From Astrocystis sublimbata (lineage: Eukaryota; Ascomycota; Sordariomycetes; Xylariales; Xylariaceae), in NCBI GenBank assembly GCA_022453515.1, contig JAJNNY010000014.1:715561-779560 (forward strand): a stretch of 64,000 bases of DNA. The letters run 5' to 3'. Below the pieces are notes generated by a model. It made no database searches and was not told the DNA's origin. It saw only the letters and a program-made list of their open reading frames with translations. Numbering within the stretch: the first letter of the stretch is position 1; the number at the start of each line of letters is the position of its first letter. Both the position numbers and the translations under genes were made by a program. Of this stretch, positions 1 through 8,794 are shown piece after piece.

Positions 1-2
1 CT

Positions 3-1407
3 CCGGAAGCGCCAGCGTCGTCCATTGCCCCGGAAGAATCAGGACCAACTTCTACATTCCTCCCGTTCCAGCGACTACCCACTGAACTTCGACTTATGAT
101 CTGGGAGTTTTTTTGCCTTGCCCAAACAATCTCTTATTTATCATTTCGTATATGGTCTAATGAGTCGCACTCACCAGACGACTGGGCCACTACCTTTGTG
201 CTACATACAGATTTCTGACCACCTTTGGCAAGATGATCACCGAAATATGACTAGTCTATTACAGCTTCCTCTATCGCAAGCCAAAGTTTTTCGGGCTCAG
301 ATCAAGCAAGCAGCCAAGGACGCAAGGGAAATTATATTGACACAGTTTTGGAGTACCATGCAAGTTAATCGAGAAGCAAGAGAGACTGTTCTACGAGGAA
401 GACAGGCAGTGTTCGACTGTCGAGTCCTGTCACACGGGTCACTTCCGGGCTACCCAAATAGGAAGCCTACGCGCCCTAAACCTCTGAATATATAGATGAT
501 TGGATCAGAGCTACGGATCTAGAAGGTCATGAGGACCTCCGTATGCAGGCGACAGCCAACAAGCATAAGTGAGGCGTTGCCGCAGACCCGAGGAAGGTCC
601 GAAGCCGGCCTCAAGGGCTGCTAGAAGGAGCATAAATAGAAGGGATTCCTCCAGCCTGGAGTAGAGGCTTTAGGAGGACATGGACCCTTTTGTGCCCTAG
701 AGAATTATTAGCTAAATTGAAGCCTATTCCAAGCCCTAGAAATCTAGCCCTTGTTACAAGTCCGGAAACAAGCGCAAGCCGTACTGATATTTGTTGACTG
801 GGAACTCGACATATTCGAAGTGGATACGTTTTCGATTAGGACAGGAAACATGCTAGACTTATGGAACACTATGCCGACGTGGAAAGCGAACATTCAGCAT
901 TTTTCTTTTCAATGTTGTCACCCTCCTACAGATACGGACGGTATTCCCTCCTTCACAAGGTTATTGCGACATATATATTGTCAATTGAACAGGCTAGATG
1001 AGTTGCCGTCACTCCGTTGCCTGTCTATCTACCTTTCGTATAAAGACCAGAGGCTGCGCCGAGTTTGGAGTGGTGCCGAAGGTTTCGGCCTCTCTTCTGA
1101 ATTAAGTCAGCAACGCAATGAGGAAGTTTTGGGAAGGAAAGAGCTCAGTAAGTGTGCAGGCATCCCTATCTCAGTTGAGAATTTGACATTCGCAAATTGT
1201 CCTAGTCAGCCTCCAGAAGACTTTGTGGAATGGTGTGAGCACTTAGTGGGACGTACAGATGAATTTCAGAAAACGCTTCAGGAGTGGGCGTCGGAGAAGT
1301 GTGGACGGCCCATCAACGTCATGATTATCTTCAAGCAGCGTCCCAGGTGGGGAATTGTCCAGGGGTGGTGGAACTCGGGTCATTTGGGAGAATTATTATT
1401 TTCTTGA
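3..1407 (+). pseudogene. 2EXR-family gene, 5' partial, broken by solo LTR and frameshift
   Basis: The product belongs to the fungus-specific 2EXR family, whose function is unknown. It matches the two paralogues downstream in the LPTELRLMIWE core, the VNREAR..VLRGRQAVFDC segment and the C-terminal KCGRPI block. The reading frame is open from the window edge, so the start lies upstream. Two lesions are visible. A run of seven T at 108-114 holds one base more than the paralogues' equivalent codons and shifts the frame just before ALPK. An LTR with a 5-bp target duplication sits at 423-763. If the LTR and one duplication copy are disregarded, the frame runs on as CGA GTC CGG, so the insertion hit an otherwise continuous coding segment. 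The stop is at 1405-1407. I am confident in the family and in the disruption. Expression of a truncated product cannot be excluded. Confidence 0.85.
428..758 (+). mobile_element. Solo LTR of an LTR retrotransposon
   Basis: This 331-bp element begins TGTCAC and ends GTTACA, the TG..CA form of LTR ends. It is flanked by the direct repeat AGTCC at 423-427 and 759-763, a typical 5-bp retroviral-type integrase duplication. The same 331 bp occur at 62585-62915, with 7 differences by hand count, all transitions. No internal retroelement sequence lies beside this copy, so it is a solo LTR left by LTR-LTR recombination. It interrupts a 2EXR coding region. Confidence 0.92.
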
Positions 1408-1997
1408 CTTTGGCCGTGATTCTCTTCACGTACAGTACAGAGATCTTTTGTATCTGATGACTCGAACGCATTTGGCAGTCTTATATTGCTTACCTACCTA
1501 GATGGGTAGGCTGTTAGTTACCGTTCTGAGAATCAAGATTTACGGGCTTTAAGTCAAGTCCAGTGTCAGAATTGATCGCGTGTAACACCGAGTGAAAGGT
1601 TAACCCTCTGGAACGCTTGAAATGATAGTGAGTTTCACTGATGCCTATTTGCAATCTGAAGTTTGATTTTTCCACGTTGACCTCTAATATACTGGATGAT
1701 ATCTCAGGGACTTCTTTTTGATCGGAAGAAACTCCGTCAAGTCATGGCAAGCTTGGATGGTAGGGAGTCGAATCGAACATTCTGGGTACGGACAACTAGC
1801 TATCGAAAACTATGTTTGAGAGACTGGAACACAATGATGTTTCATGTGGATTACTTTGTGAAGCAAATGATAACAGCCCTGCCGCAAGAATTCCTCCAAA
1901 CTTCATTACCTACAAAAGTTCTGTCATATCGACTTATGGATAAGGTGAGATCCACAGTTTGCGCGCGGAAAATTGCTAACTAGCCGTCATAGACTCT
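1408..1997. other. Intergenic spacer between 2EXR copies
   Basis: The spacer separates the disrupted 2EXR copy from the next, inverted one. A 95-codon open frame at 1696-1983 (+) has no recognisable domain and I do not call it a gene. I see no repeat or RNA gene here. It should hold both 3' untranslated ends, because the two genes converge. Confidence 0.5.
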
Positions 1998-3071
1998 TCA
2001 TACGTTCCGTGATCTTAGATTGTAGCGGCGGGCCCGCGGTTCTGGTTTATGATGGAACGGCGCCCAGTCATGCCAGGCAAACAAGACGAACGCGACTTTG
2101 ATGGTCCGCCCACATCTTCTTGATACTTCTTCTTGCCATTCATCCTCCATCTCATGTAGGCGTCGCACAAAATCCTCACACCATCCAGCAAATACAGCAA
2201 ACCCTTCTCTATGTTGACATCCAGGATAGGCCAGTATCATGTTTTCAGATGTCAAGGGGACGGCTAAAGAGTCACCGCGCTGTACCTTCAAATCCTCCCA
2301 GGCCCTCTTCGTTATAGCCTTGTCTTCAAGACAAGGCAATGGCTCTCTATTCCCATCCCAACGAGAAGGATTCATCCACAACATCAATGTCGAAGTTTCA
2401 TGGCCATTCCAAGTTCCCGGGACCGTTAAATTAAGGATCGAAATAGAGAAGCAACGGAGTGACGGACAAACATCCGCTGCAGTGAACAAACGTTCCTTGA
2501 TTTGTCTGGAAGGGAACCATCTCTCTATGTCAAAACATGGTTGTTCGTAAAGAAGGTGCTGGAGGTTCGCCGCCCATGTTGGGATTAACCATTGTTGAAA
2601 AGTTAGGTCATCAAGGTGGTTTGCCGCCCATGTTGGGCTTAACCATTGTTGAATACTTGGGTCAGGATACCCTGGGTCACCTGCTGGGCCTATACAGACA
2701 ACATCGTGGTTCCAATCAACAAATAGTATTGCCGTTGAAGTAGGTTTCAGTCTAGTATATCTCTTTTGAGAACCTGTCACGGGACGTCGGCCGTCGAATA
2801 CTGGCTGCCTTCCGCGTAGAACAATGTGCCTTATTTCTCGGTTGACTCGACTCAAACTCCAAAGTTCCGGCCTATAATACATGTTAAAGGCCGTCTCTGG
2901 GTGCATTTCGACCCCACGACCCCGATGAAGATACCGCAAGTGGAACCTTAAGGGGTGCTTGGGCAGAGCAAAAGGTTCCACAATCATGAGTCGAAGCTCA
3001 GTAGGCAGTCGGTTGAATGGAAATACAGATGAATCTGGAGAGACGGTTTCCGAGGCGCTGGGAGAAGCCAT
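1998..3071 (-). CDS. 2EXR domain protein, copy 2
   Basis: This is a single-exon gene of 357 residues. The N-terminal half carries the family core (FNRLPTELRLMIVEPFALPKHP), then VNREIRHIVLRGRQPVFDG, then ILFVDW, all shared with the copies on either side. The C-terminus has the RRCGRTIKVAFVLF block that matches CGRPIEV/CGRPINV in the paralogues. The start is ATG at 3071. Function is unknown; the LP-x-ELR-x-x-I(W) motif recalls an F-box-like helix, but that is only an impression. An 18-residue segment (QQWL.PTWAAN) is present twice in tandem, encoded by a 54-bp direct repeat near 2566-2673, and the duplication keeps the frame. The gene converges with the broken copy upstream and lies 0.7 kb from copy 3 on the same strand. 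Confidence 0.85.
   Translation of the reverse strand: MASPSASETVSPDSSVFPFNRLPTELRLMIVEPFALPKHPLRFHLRYLHRGRGVEMHPETAFNMYYRPELWSLSRVNREIRHIVLRGRQPVFDGRRPVTGSQKRYTRLKPTSTAILFVDWNHDVVCIGPAGDPGYPDPSIQQWLSPTWAANHLDDLTFQQWLIPTWAANLQHLLYEQPCFDIERWFPSRQIKERLFTAADVCPSLRCFSISILNLTVPGTWNGHETSTLMLWMNPSRWDGNREPLPCLEDKAITKRAWEDLKVQRGDSLAVPLTSENMILAYPGCQHREGFAVFAGWCEDFVRRLHEMEDEWQEEVSRRCGRTIKVAFVLFAWHDWAPFHHKPEPRARRYNLRSRNV
2566..2673 (-). repeat. 54-bp in-frame tandem duplication in 2EXR copy 2
   Basis: Two imperfect units start near 2566 and 2620. Both contain GCCGCCCATGTTGGG followed by TTAACCATTGTTGAA with the same spacing. They encode the tandem peptide segments IQQWLSPTWAAN and FQQWLIPTWAAN. The other two 2EXR copies in the window have only one such segment. 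Confidence 0.8.
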
Positions 3072-3758
3072 GCCGAACAGATGCGAGACAATAGATCTTT
3101 TTCGATTGTCTGATGTTGTCGCAGATGGTAGTGAACAGCTTTATCGATAGTAGGATGTGTGTATGTGTGTGGGTGTCGTTTCGATGGTTTATGCAAGTCA
3201 AAGTATGTGAGCTGCAAAGCGATGCAACACAATGGAGCGGGTGGTCTGTGTATGCTGGTCTGGAAGAGTGGATGGATGTATATGTGAGAGAGTCTCTCTG
3301 TGTGGGCAGTGTGGGTAGGTATGTGAGGGGAGATGAAGATGTGATCTGTAGAGGGAAAGGAAAGAAGAGGGAAAGGGAAAAAAAAGGGAATGGGCCCAAC
3401 AATACGAAATATGCGGCCTACAACACTACCTCACATGGCCAGCCGTCTATGACCGGTATGAACAAGTCCCGTCCTGCCGGAGCGGCGACTATTTCGAGCT
3501 CGCCGACTGAACCTTATCAAATAGGCCACGCACCCCAATACGACTGCGACCGCTTCAACCATGGCGAGCCCCGATAACATGGCCCTCGACATGGCTATTA
3601 TCAAGCAGCTAGGGATATACGTAGGATTGCTTTACTCTTGGTAGTGTTCATTATAGTTCTCATTACTTGTAAAACTGAACGACTTGTACCTATATACATC
3701 CTCTATATCCCAGACTTCAAAAACCATTCCATGTCCAGCCATGCCGGAACAGCAACAC
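3072..3758. other. Promoter region of 2EXR copy 2, with dispersed repeat
   Basis: The spacer holds the upstream region of copy 2 (minus strand), including a TG-rich stretch near 3155-3175 and a purine-rich stretch at 3345-3390. A degenerate repeat shared with 39 kb lies at 3411-3532. Open frames here overlap low-complexity DNA and are not supported as genes. Confidence 0.5.
3411..3532 (+). repeat. Dispersed degenerate repeat, copy A
   Basis: This stretch shares the blocks CGTCCTGCCGGAGCGG, GAGCTCGCCGAC and TCAAATAGGCCACG with 39065-39238 in the same order and orientation. It also shares weaker similarity upstream (CGAAATA, GGCCTA, CTACCT, GTCTA..CGG). The other copy has about 35 extra bases between the first two blocks. 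It is probably a relic of a transposable element, but no coding capacity or terminal structure is visible. Confidence 0.6.
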
Positions 3759-4751
3759 TCATCTCCAGGTAGTCCCTCGCGAAGCTCGATTGGTCAGCCC
3801 TCTGGCACACACCTGCCTAGTGGCCTTCTCAATCGCCGCCCACGGAGGCGGCCTCAGCTGAATCAACTTGACTTCGATAGGCCGTCCGCATCTTTTGGAT
3901 ACCAGTCCCTGAAGGCTACGTTTAGTGCGCTGCAGGACTTCCACAAACGACTTGAACATGCTAATAAGACTTTCCTTGCCTCTATCAGATGTATCCTCAG
4001 GGAAGCCCACGTAATCTTCGAGGCTTTCGACTGTAACCGGCAGACCTGCAGAATGAGTACCGATCTGCTCCTGCACAATTGCCCAAGTAGACGCCATGGC
4101 GTCTTCTCTGTGTGCGCGATCAGTCTGCAACTGGAGAGCCTGGATATGACCACTATGTTCATATTCGCTTAGGTATGGCTCGACACCGACCCGGATCGTG
4201 ACCCGACGGAGCGACGGCAGCTGCTGGATGAAGCGCATAAGATATTCTTCGCTGCGTTCGAACTCATCCAGAGTGAACATATCTTGAAAATCCACGTCCT
4301 GCGGAGGGAGCACCGGGTTCGGTGGGTACCAGTAAGACATGTCGACAAGCAGGTGCTGCAGGTTCGCCTTGTACGTGCGGAACTGGCTGCTTGTCCACGA
4401 CCACCACTGCGCGGAGTCCATGTATTTGACCTCAAGGATGTCGCGCTTCCAGTCGATGAATAGCGACGCCGCGTCTTCGTGGCTGTCGGGTCGGCAGTCG
4501 AAAACTGCCTGCCGGCCTTGCAAAACTGCCCAGCGCGCTTCTGTGTTCACACGGCTGATGCTCCAGAAATCTTTTTGTCTGAGGGTGTCTTGGCTGGCGA
4601 ATGCTGATAGGGTCCCGACTTCAAATACTAGTTGGATTATGAACGGGTGCTTCGGCAAGGCGAATTGCTCCCAGATCATGAGGCGGAGCTCGGCCGGCAG
4701 TTTTTTGAATTGAGGGAATGCAGGATACAGTGATGCGATTGTCTTTGACAT
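3759..4751 (-). CDS. 2EXR domain protein, copy 3
   Basis: The gene encodes about 330 residues from the first in-frame ATG at 4751. The open frame continues upstream to 4817, but that extension only begins with GTG, and an upstream exon is possible. The family core is well conserved: KKLPAELRLMIWEQFALPKHPF, then the VNTEARWAVLQGRQAVFDC segment, then ASLFIDWKRDILEV, and the C-terminal KRCGRPIEVKLIQL. No transmembrane segment or signal peptide is seen. It has the same strand and order as copy 2. This is the best-preserved 2EXR copy here and serves as the reference for recognising the lesions in copy 1. The function of the family is unknown. Confidence 0.83.
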   Translation of the reverse strand: MSKTIASLYPAFPQFKKLPAELRLMIWEQFALPKHPFIIQLVFEVGTLSAFASQDTLRQKDFWSISRVNTEARWAVLQGRQAVFDCRPDSHEDAASLFIDWKRDILEVKYMDSAQWWSWTSSQFRTYKANLQHLLVDMSYWYPPNPVLPPQDVDFQDMFTLDEFERSEEYLMRFIQQLPSLRRVTIRVGVEPYLSEYEHSGHIQALQLQTDRAHREDAMASTWAIVQEQIGTHSAGLPVTVESLEDYVGFPEDTSDRGKESLISMFKSFVEVLQRTKRSLQGLVSKRCGRPIEVKLIQLRPPPWAAIEKATRQVCARGLTNRASRGTTWR

Positions 4752-5751
4752 GCGCTGTGGGCGTGCGTATACCTTGTTGTTTTGACCCCAATATCCGCCA
4801 ATTGTTCGGGAAGCCACTGTTTACGAGAAAGAGTTAGACCTTGCCTTCCTTGTACGGCTTTTAACTCAGGAACGAGGTGACACAAGCACATGCATGATCA
4901 TGCAGTAACCAAGGGCAGAATTTCGCTGAAACAGGAATCAAAGAGTGAGATGCACTAACTTGTGAAGAGGGTTTGAGTGGTAGATTTTATGTAGTAGAGT
5001 GTGTATCGTGCTGTTCGTCTATCGTGCTGTTCTGTATATAGGTGGTGCAGATGGTTGACTCTTTGGGTTTGCAATATTGTATTTCTTCACAGTGTTGAGG
5101 ATATAAATTGAAGTTGGATCTGCGATACAGATGATGGAAGATCAAAGGCGAAGTTGAAGTTCGTGGAGCGAGAGTGAGGGACGAATGTGCAAATGAGGAA
5201 CTGGAGGTGAGTGCGAAGTGGCAGCTTTATAGACAACAGAAAGCCTGTCACAACAGTGAATAACCAGGTAATGACTGATGTTATTTAGAATGGCCATGAG
5301 TGAATAAGGAGGCAATCACCCATCTTTAAGTAGAAAGGCCACCATTGAATACCAAGGGAGTCAGCTGATAACCAAGGCGTAACAGAAAAACCACCTGTAA
5401 ATAATCAGCTAGTGAATACGCAATTCGATTTTCAGAGGCAGGTGCGGTATAGAGTGGCAGCAGGGACTTATTCACACAGGTTGCTTGATCTAAAGACCAC
5501 ACACACAACGGCTGCAAGCAATCCTGACAAACATTGAAGGTCATTGCAGAGAATCAAACCCGGTGGTCCGATCCCTTGTAGCACCTGCAATTTCTTGTAT
5601 CTAGGCGGCAAGCACACAAGGCTTGTTGCCACATCTGATTGGCCAACAAACAAGGGAAGTAGTTGCATCAAACAGACCAACCATGTCCTTCTCAGTCTTC
5701 CCAGGGATAGGTGCCTAGGTACAAACTCAGGACAGAACAGAACCCTTCACT
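4752..5751. other. Spacer between 2EXR copy 3 and ORC6
   Basis: About 1 kb without a supportable gene. It contains the upstream region of 2EXR copy 3 and the 3' flank of ORC6. Short open frames on both strands near 5326-5780 have no recognisable protein features. Confidence 0.5.
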
Positions 5752-6924
5752 TCAAGCAACAGAGTCAATCTCCATGTCCGTAGCTTGCGACCGCTCCAAC
5801 TCTTCAATCCGCTGCATGATGCCGTCTTCCCACTGGCGGTATTCCCGCCGTTTCTGCTCCGTCATGTCCCACTTGCTCTGAAACATGGTATCCGGCCTTT
5901 GGATATGTAGATCCTCTCTGTAAATCCTACCATCATCGTCATCTTCCTTATCCTCCGCGTCCATGTCCACATCCATATTGACATCAACGTCCGCGCGTCC
6001 GATCATGTCCTCAAAGCCGTCGAACCACTCGCCCTCCTGCCAGCCTCGCTTGATGATCTCCGCCATGGCCTTGTCAGCGTCTTTGGAGGTGATGTCGGCC
6101 CAGCCGATCCACAGCTCGTCCTCGTCCATGCCTGGGACGGCAACTTTTTCTTGTGCGTGCTCGAGAACCTGAAGCACGGACTTGCGGATCTTGATGTATT
6201 GCTTGTTGTTGAGTTCGTTGCCGGAAACTAGGACATAGAATTGCCCGGCGACAAGACTGTATATGGCCGCGAGTAAGGAGGTCATGTGCTCGTCAACCCA
6301 TGCGTCATTTGTCCGTCTCCCATGGGGCGCCAAAATCGTCTGCATGCCTGCCAGGACAGTCCGCCCAACTACTTCCTGATCCAATTCTTTGCAGAGTAGC
6401 CCTACGGTCGGCCGTATCCACGCCGGTATGGCGCTGTTGATTCCGCCGGCCTTCTTCTTTGCTGTGAGCCGGGGCGGCTTCGGCGTGGACTTGGTTGGCG
6501 TGGCATCTCCTCTGTATTTTGCCAACGAGCTCTCTTTGGTAGGTGTACCTCGCGCAGGTATCCTCTGCGCACTTCCGAACAGACTTAGCTCCTTTGCTTT
6601 CGAACTTGGTGTTCGCACACGGTTGGGCTTGGTGAGCGACGTTGAGGCGAGGACATTGTCGAGATGTGTATAGAGTCGCTTATATAGTCGAGGTGGAATG
6701 GGCGGTCGCACTTGTATCTGTGGTAGGTCGAGCGAGATCTTGAGGCGGTCGCAGGCGATGTTGGCGCATGCGTAGGATCGGGCTACCTCTTCATCGGCCT
6801 TGAGAGCGCCGGCGCTGTGGCGCGATTGGGCTAGGAGAGAAGATGCAAGTTCGAGAAGGGACGGTGGGAGTGTCGTCAAGCTTGGGAGGAGGGAATATAA
6901 GGTCGGTTCTAGTGTGCGACTCAT
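5752..6924 (-). CDS. ORC6: Origin recognition complex subunit 6
   Basis: This is a single-exon gene of 390 residues, with ATG at 6924 and TGA at 5752-5754. ORC6 is the smallest subunit of the six-protein complex that marks replication origins and loads the MCM helicase in the nucleus. The first 100 residues form the helical, cyclin-like domain typical of fungal ORC6 (LLPSLTTLPPSLLELASSLLAQSR, AYACANIACDRLKI, and RPPIPPRLYKRLY). A basic, Ser/Thr/Pro-rich linker with several TP and SP sites follows, then a second helical domain (WIRPTVGLLCKEL; RRTNDAWVDEHM). An acidic Asp-rich stretch precedes the conserved C-terminal helix (QSKWDMTEQKRREYRQWEDG). The TP sites fit cyclin-dependent kinase control, which is an inference. 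The gene is divergent from the EF-hand gene across an 0.8-kb shared promoter region. Confidence 0.9.
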   Translation of the reverse strand: MSRTLEPTLYSLLPSLTTLPPSLLELASSLLAQSRHSAGALKADEEVARSYACANIACDRLKISLDLPQIQVRPPIPPRLYKRLYTHLDNVLASTSLTKPNRVRTPSSKAKELSLFGSAQRIPARGTPTKESSLAKYRGDATPTKSTPKPPRLTAKKKAGGINSAIPAWIRPTVGLLCKELDQEVVGRTVLAGMQTILAPHGRRTNDAWVDEHMTSLLAAIYSLVAGQFYVLVSGNELNNKQYIKIRKSVLQVLEHAQEKVAVPGMDEDELWIGWADITSKDADKAMAEIIKRGWQEGEWFDGFEDMIGRADVDVNMDVDMDAEDKEDDDDGRIYREDLHIQRPDTMFQSKWDMTEQKRREYRQWEDGIMQRIEELERSQATDMEIDSVA

Positions 6925-7728
6925 TTTGATATTGGAGGAGCACTCGAGATTAGGATCTCGAGGTTACGATCCACCTGATTGTTTGAAGATGCGTTTATAT
7001 ACTTGTATCAATTCAAAGCATGTGTCGCTTTAGGGGTAGTTTTTGGTTACCATGGAACTCAATTGAAACAAAGGCAACTCGAGGAAATGGTGGTTGAATC
7101 AATTTTTCTATTACAGACTCATGTGATTGGAAGGAAAGGTTTGCGACTAAGTGCTGCTTGCCATGTCAATGTCAATATGACGTTTCAATGGCAACGCGCC
7201 GGCGGCATGGGCGAATCGCGTCAATTAGCGCGGATAAGAACCCTTGACTAGGCGCTGGCCCGTGCCTGCAGCGGGTAAACGTTTAGTGGACTCGACTGCA
7301 GTGGGGAGAAGCGGCTGAACTTGCCCCTGTTCTCTGTTTTGTTTCCCTGTTGTTTCCCAGGTGGCATTGAACCCATGCCCATGTCTTATCTGTCCTAACA
7401 ACGTCATCTACCTAAGAAACAATCTTGGAAAGCTTCAACCACGACAATTCTTTCGAAACAAACAATACCTAACCTCAACATTCGACCTTCAACCTATAGA
7501 AATACCTACAAATCTTAACCCTGAGCTTCCGCGCCGTAACTCAGACTTGAAGTCTCATTCGAATCGCAACTTCCATTACCTTTTTAACATCATACTTTAA
7601 GCTTGAAGATAACCTTAATCTGCATGAGACTCGGACCCTGCTTAACTTCCCGCATTGCACTTCCACATTAGTGCTACCGTCACAGCTTCGTCACAGCAGG
7701 GACCGCCTGCCCTGTCAGAACTTCCGCA
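6925..7728. promoter_or_regulatory. Shared upstream region of ORC6 and the EF-hand gene
   Basis: The 0.8-kb spacer lies between two divergent genes and should contain both promoters. The stretch at 7425-7600 is rich in CAA, CTA and pyrimidines, as in fungal 5' leaders. No specific factor site can be named. Confidence 0.5.
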
Positions 7729-8520
7729 ATGCGTTCCACCGTTATAGTGGCTGCGAGCCTGTTCACGGGTGTCCTCGGTCACGGCGGTGCGCATGAGCAG
7801 AAGCCCATCGTACCTGACGATGCCAATTGGATGACGAAACACATGGCCGGTACGTGCATCAACTAAACATCCCTTCTAGCACATGATTGCGACACATTTC
7901 CCCCCTTTAAAGTTTCCCTTCCATTCCTCCCGAAATTCAAACCGCGCAATTGCGCAAGCGCCATCGCATCCAGCCCGCACTTCCCATCGCCTACACACAA
8001 GCACGAAGCAAACTGACAAGACTCGCTTACGTCAGAGGAGCACCACATGACGGGCTTCGACGCCTCCTCCTTCTTCACCCTGCACGACTTCAACGGCAAC
8101 AACCGGCTCGAGGCCGACGAGCTGCTGCGCACCTACGGCCTGATGGACGAGTCCAACGCCCACGTGCCCCTCTCCCAACGCGACGAGTACCAGCGCCAGC
8201 TCCTCGACCTGCTCGACCGCAACAGCGACGGCTGGGTGTCGCGCGACGAGTTCACGACTTTCATCGCCAATGGAGGCGTCTTGCCCGATCTAGGCACTGG
8301 ACCGGGACACCATGGCGACGACGAGTACGAGTATGAGATACATCATTGGGAGAAATACCATGACGAGAACACGAAGCTGGAGGATCTGACGCATCCGGAG
8401 GATATTGCGCACTTCAAGAAACATGATGAGATGGAGGACGCTGAGGAAAGGTTGGCGAAGCTGGATAGTATGCCTATTGTGCAGGAGAATATCCCGGCTA
8501 AGTTCAGGAGGTCGGGCTGA
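7729..8520 (+). CDS. Secretory-pathway EF-hand calcium-binding protein
   Basis: There are two exons, 7729-7849 and 8036-8520, giving 201 residues. The intron has GTACGT at its start and CAG at its end, and the split codon is GAG. An N-terminal signal peptide is evident (RSTVIVAASLFTGVLGHGG). Two EF-hand loops follow, at about residues 58-69 (DFNGNNRLEADE) and 101-112 (DRNSDGWVSRDE), each with acidic residues at loop positions 1, 3, 5 and 12. A charged His/Glu/Asp-rich tail (HHWEKYHDENTKLEDLTHPE) follows, resembling nucleobindin-type luminal calcium binders. There is no HDEL-type retention signal at the end (FRRSG). I infer a calcium-binding protein of the ER or Golgi lumen, or a secreted one. 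The gene converges with TYW2, 0.27 kb away. Confidence 0.85.
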
Positions 8521-8794
8521 GGAGAACACGAGGGTTGGGTTGGCGATTCGATGACTAGTAATTTGGAATGTGTTCTTTGGGTTGGGATACTCTTCGTTGT
8601 CGTCTTCGTCGGGGACTGTTCTTCTCGCGTACGTGTATATTGAGCGCGTGATTGGCCTGGCGTTTGTTTGGTATTGTTCTTGTATATAACATATATATCT
8701 GTACGGAGGTATGAAGTGACGATTTTATTACAGAGACGCGACACCGAGGAGTGAGCTCGTCCAAACCATTGTAGCAGTGATGCATGCCCTATCA

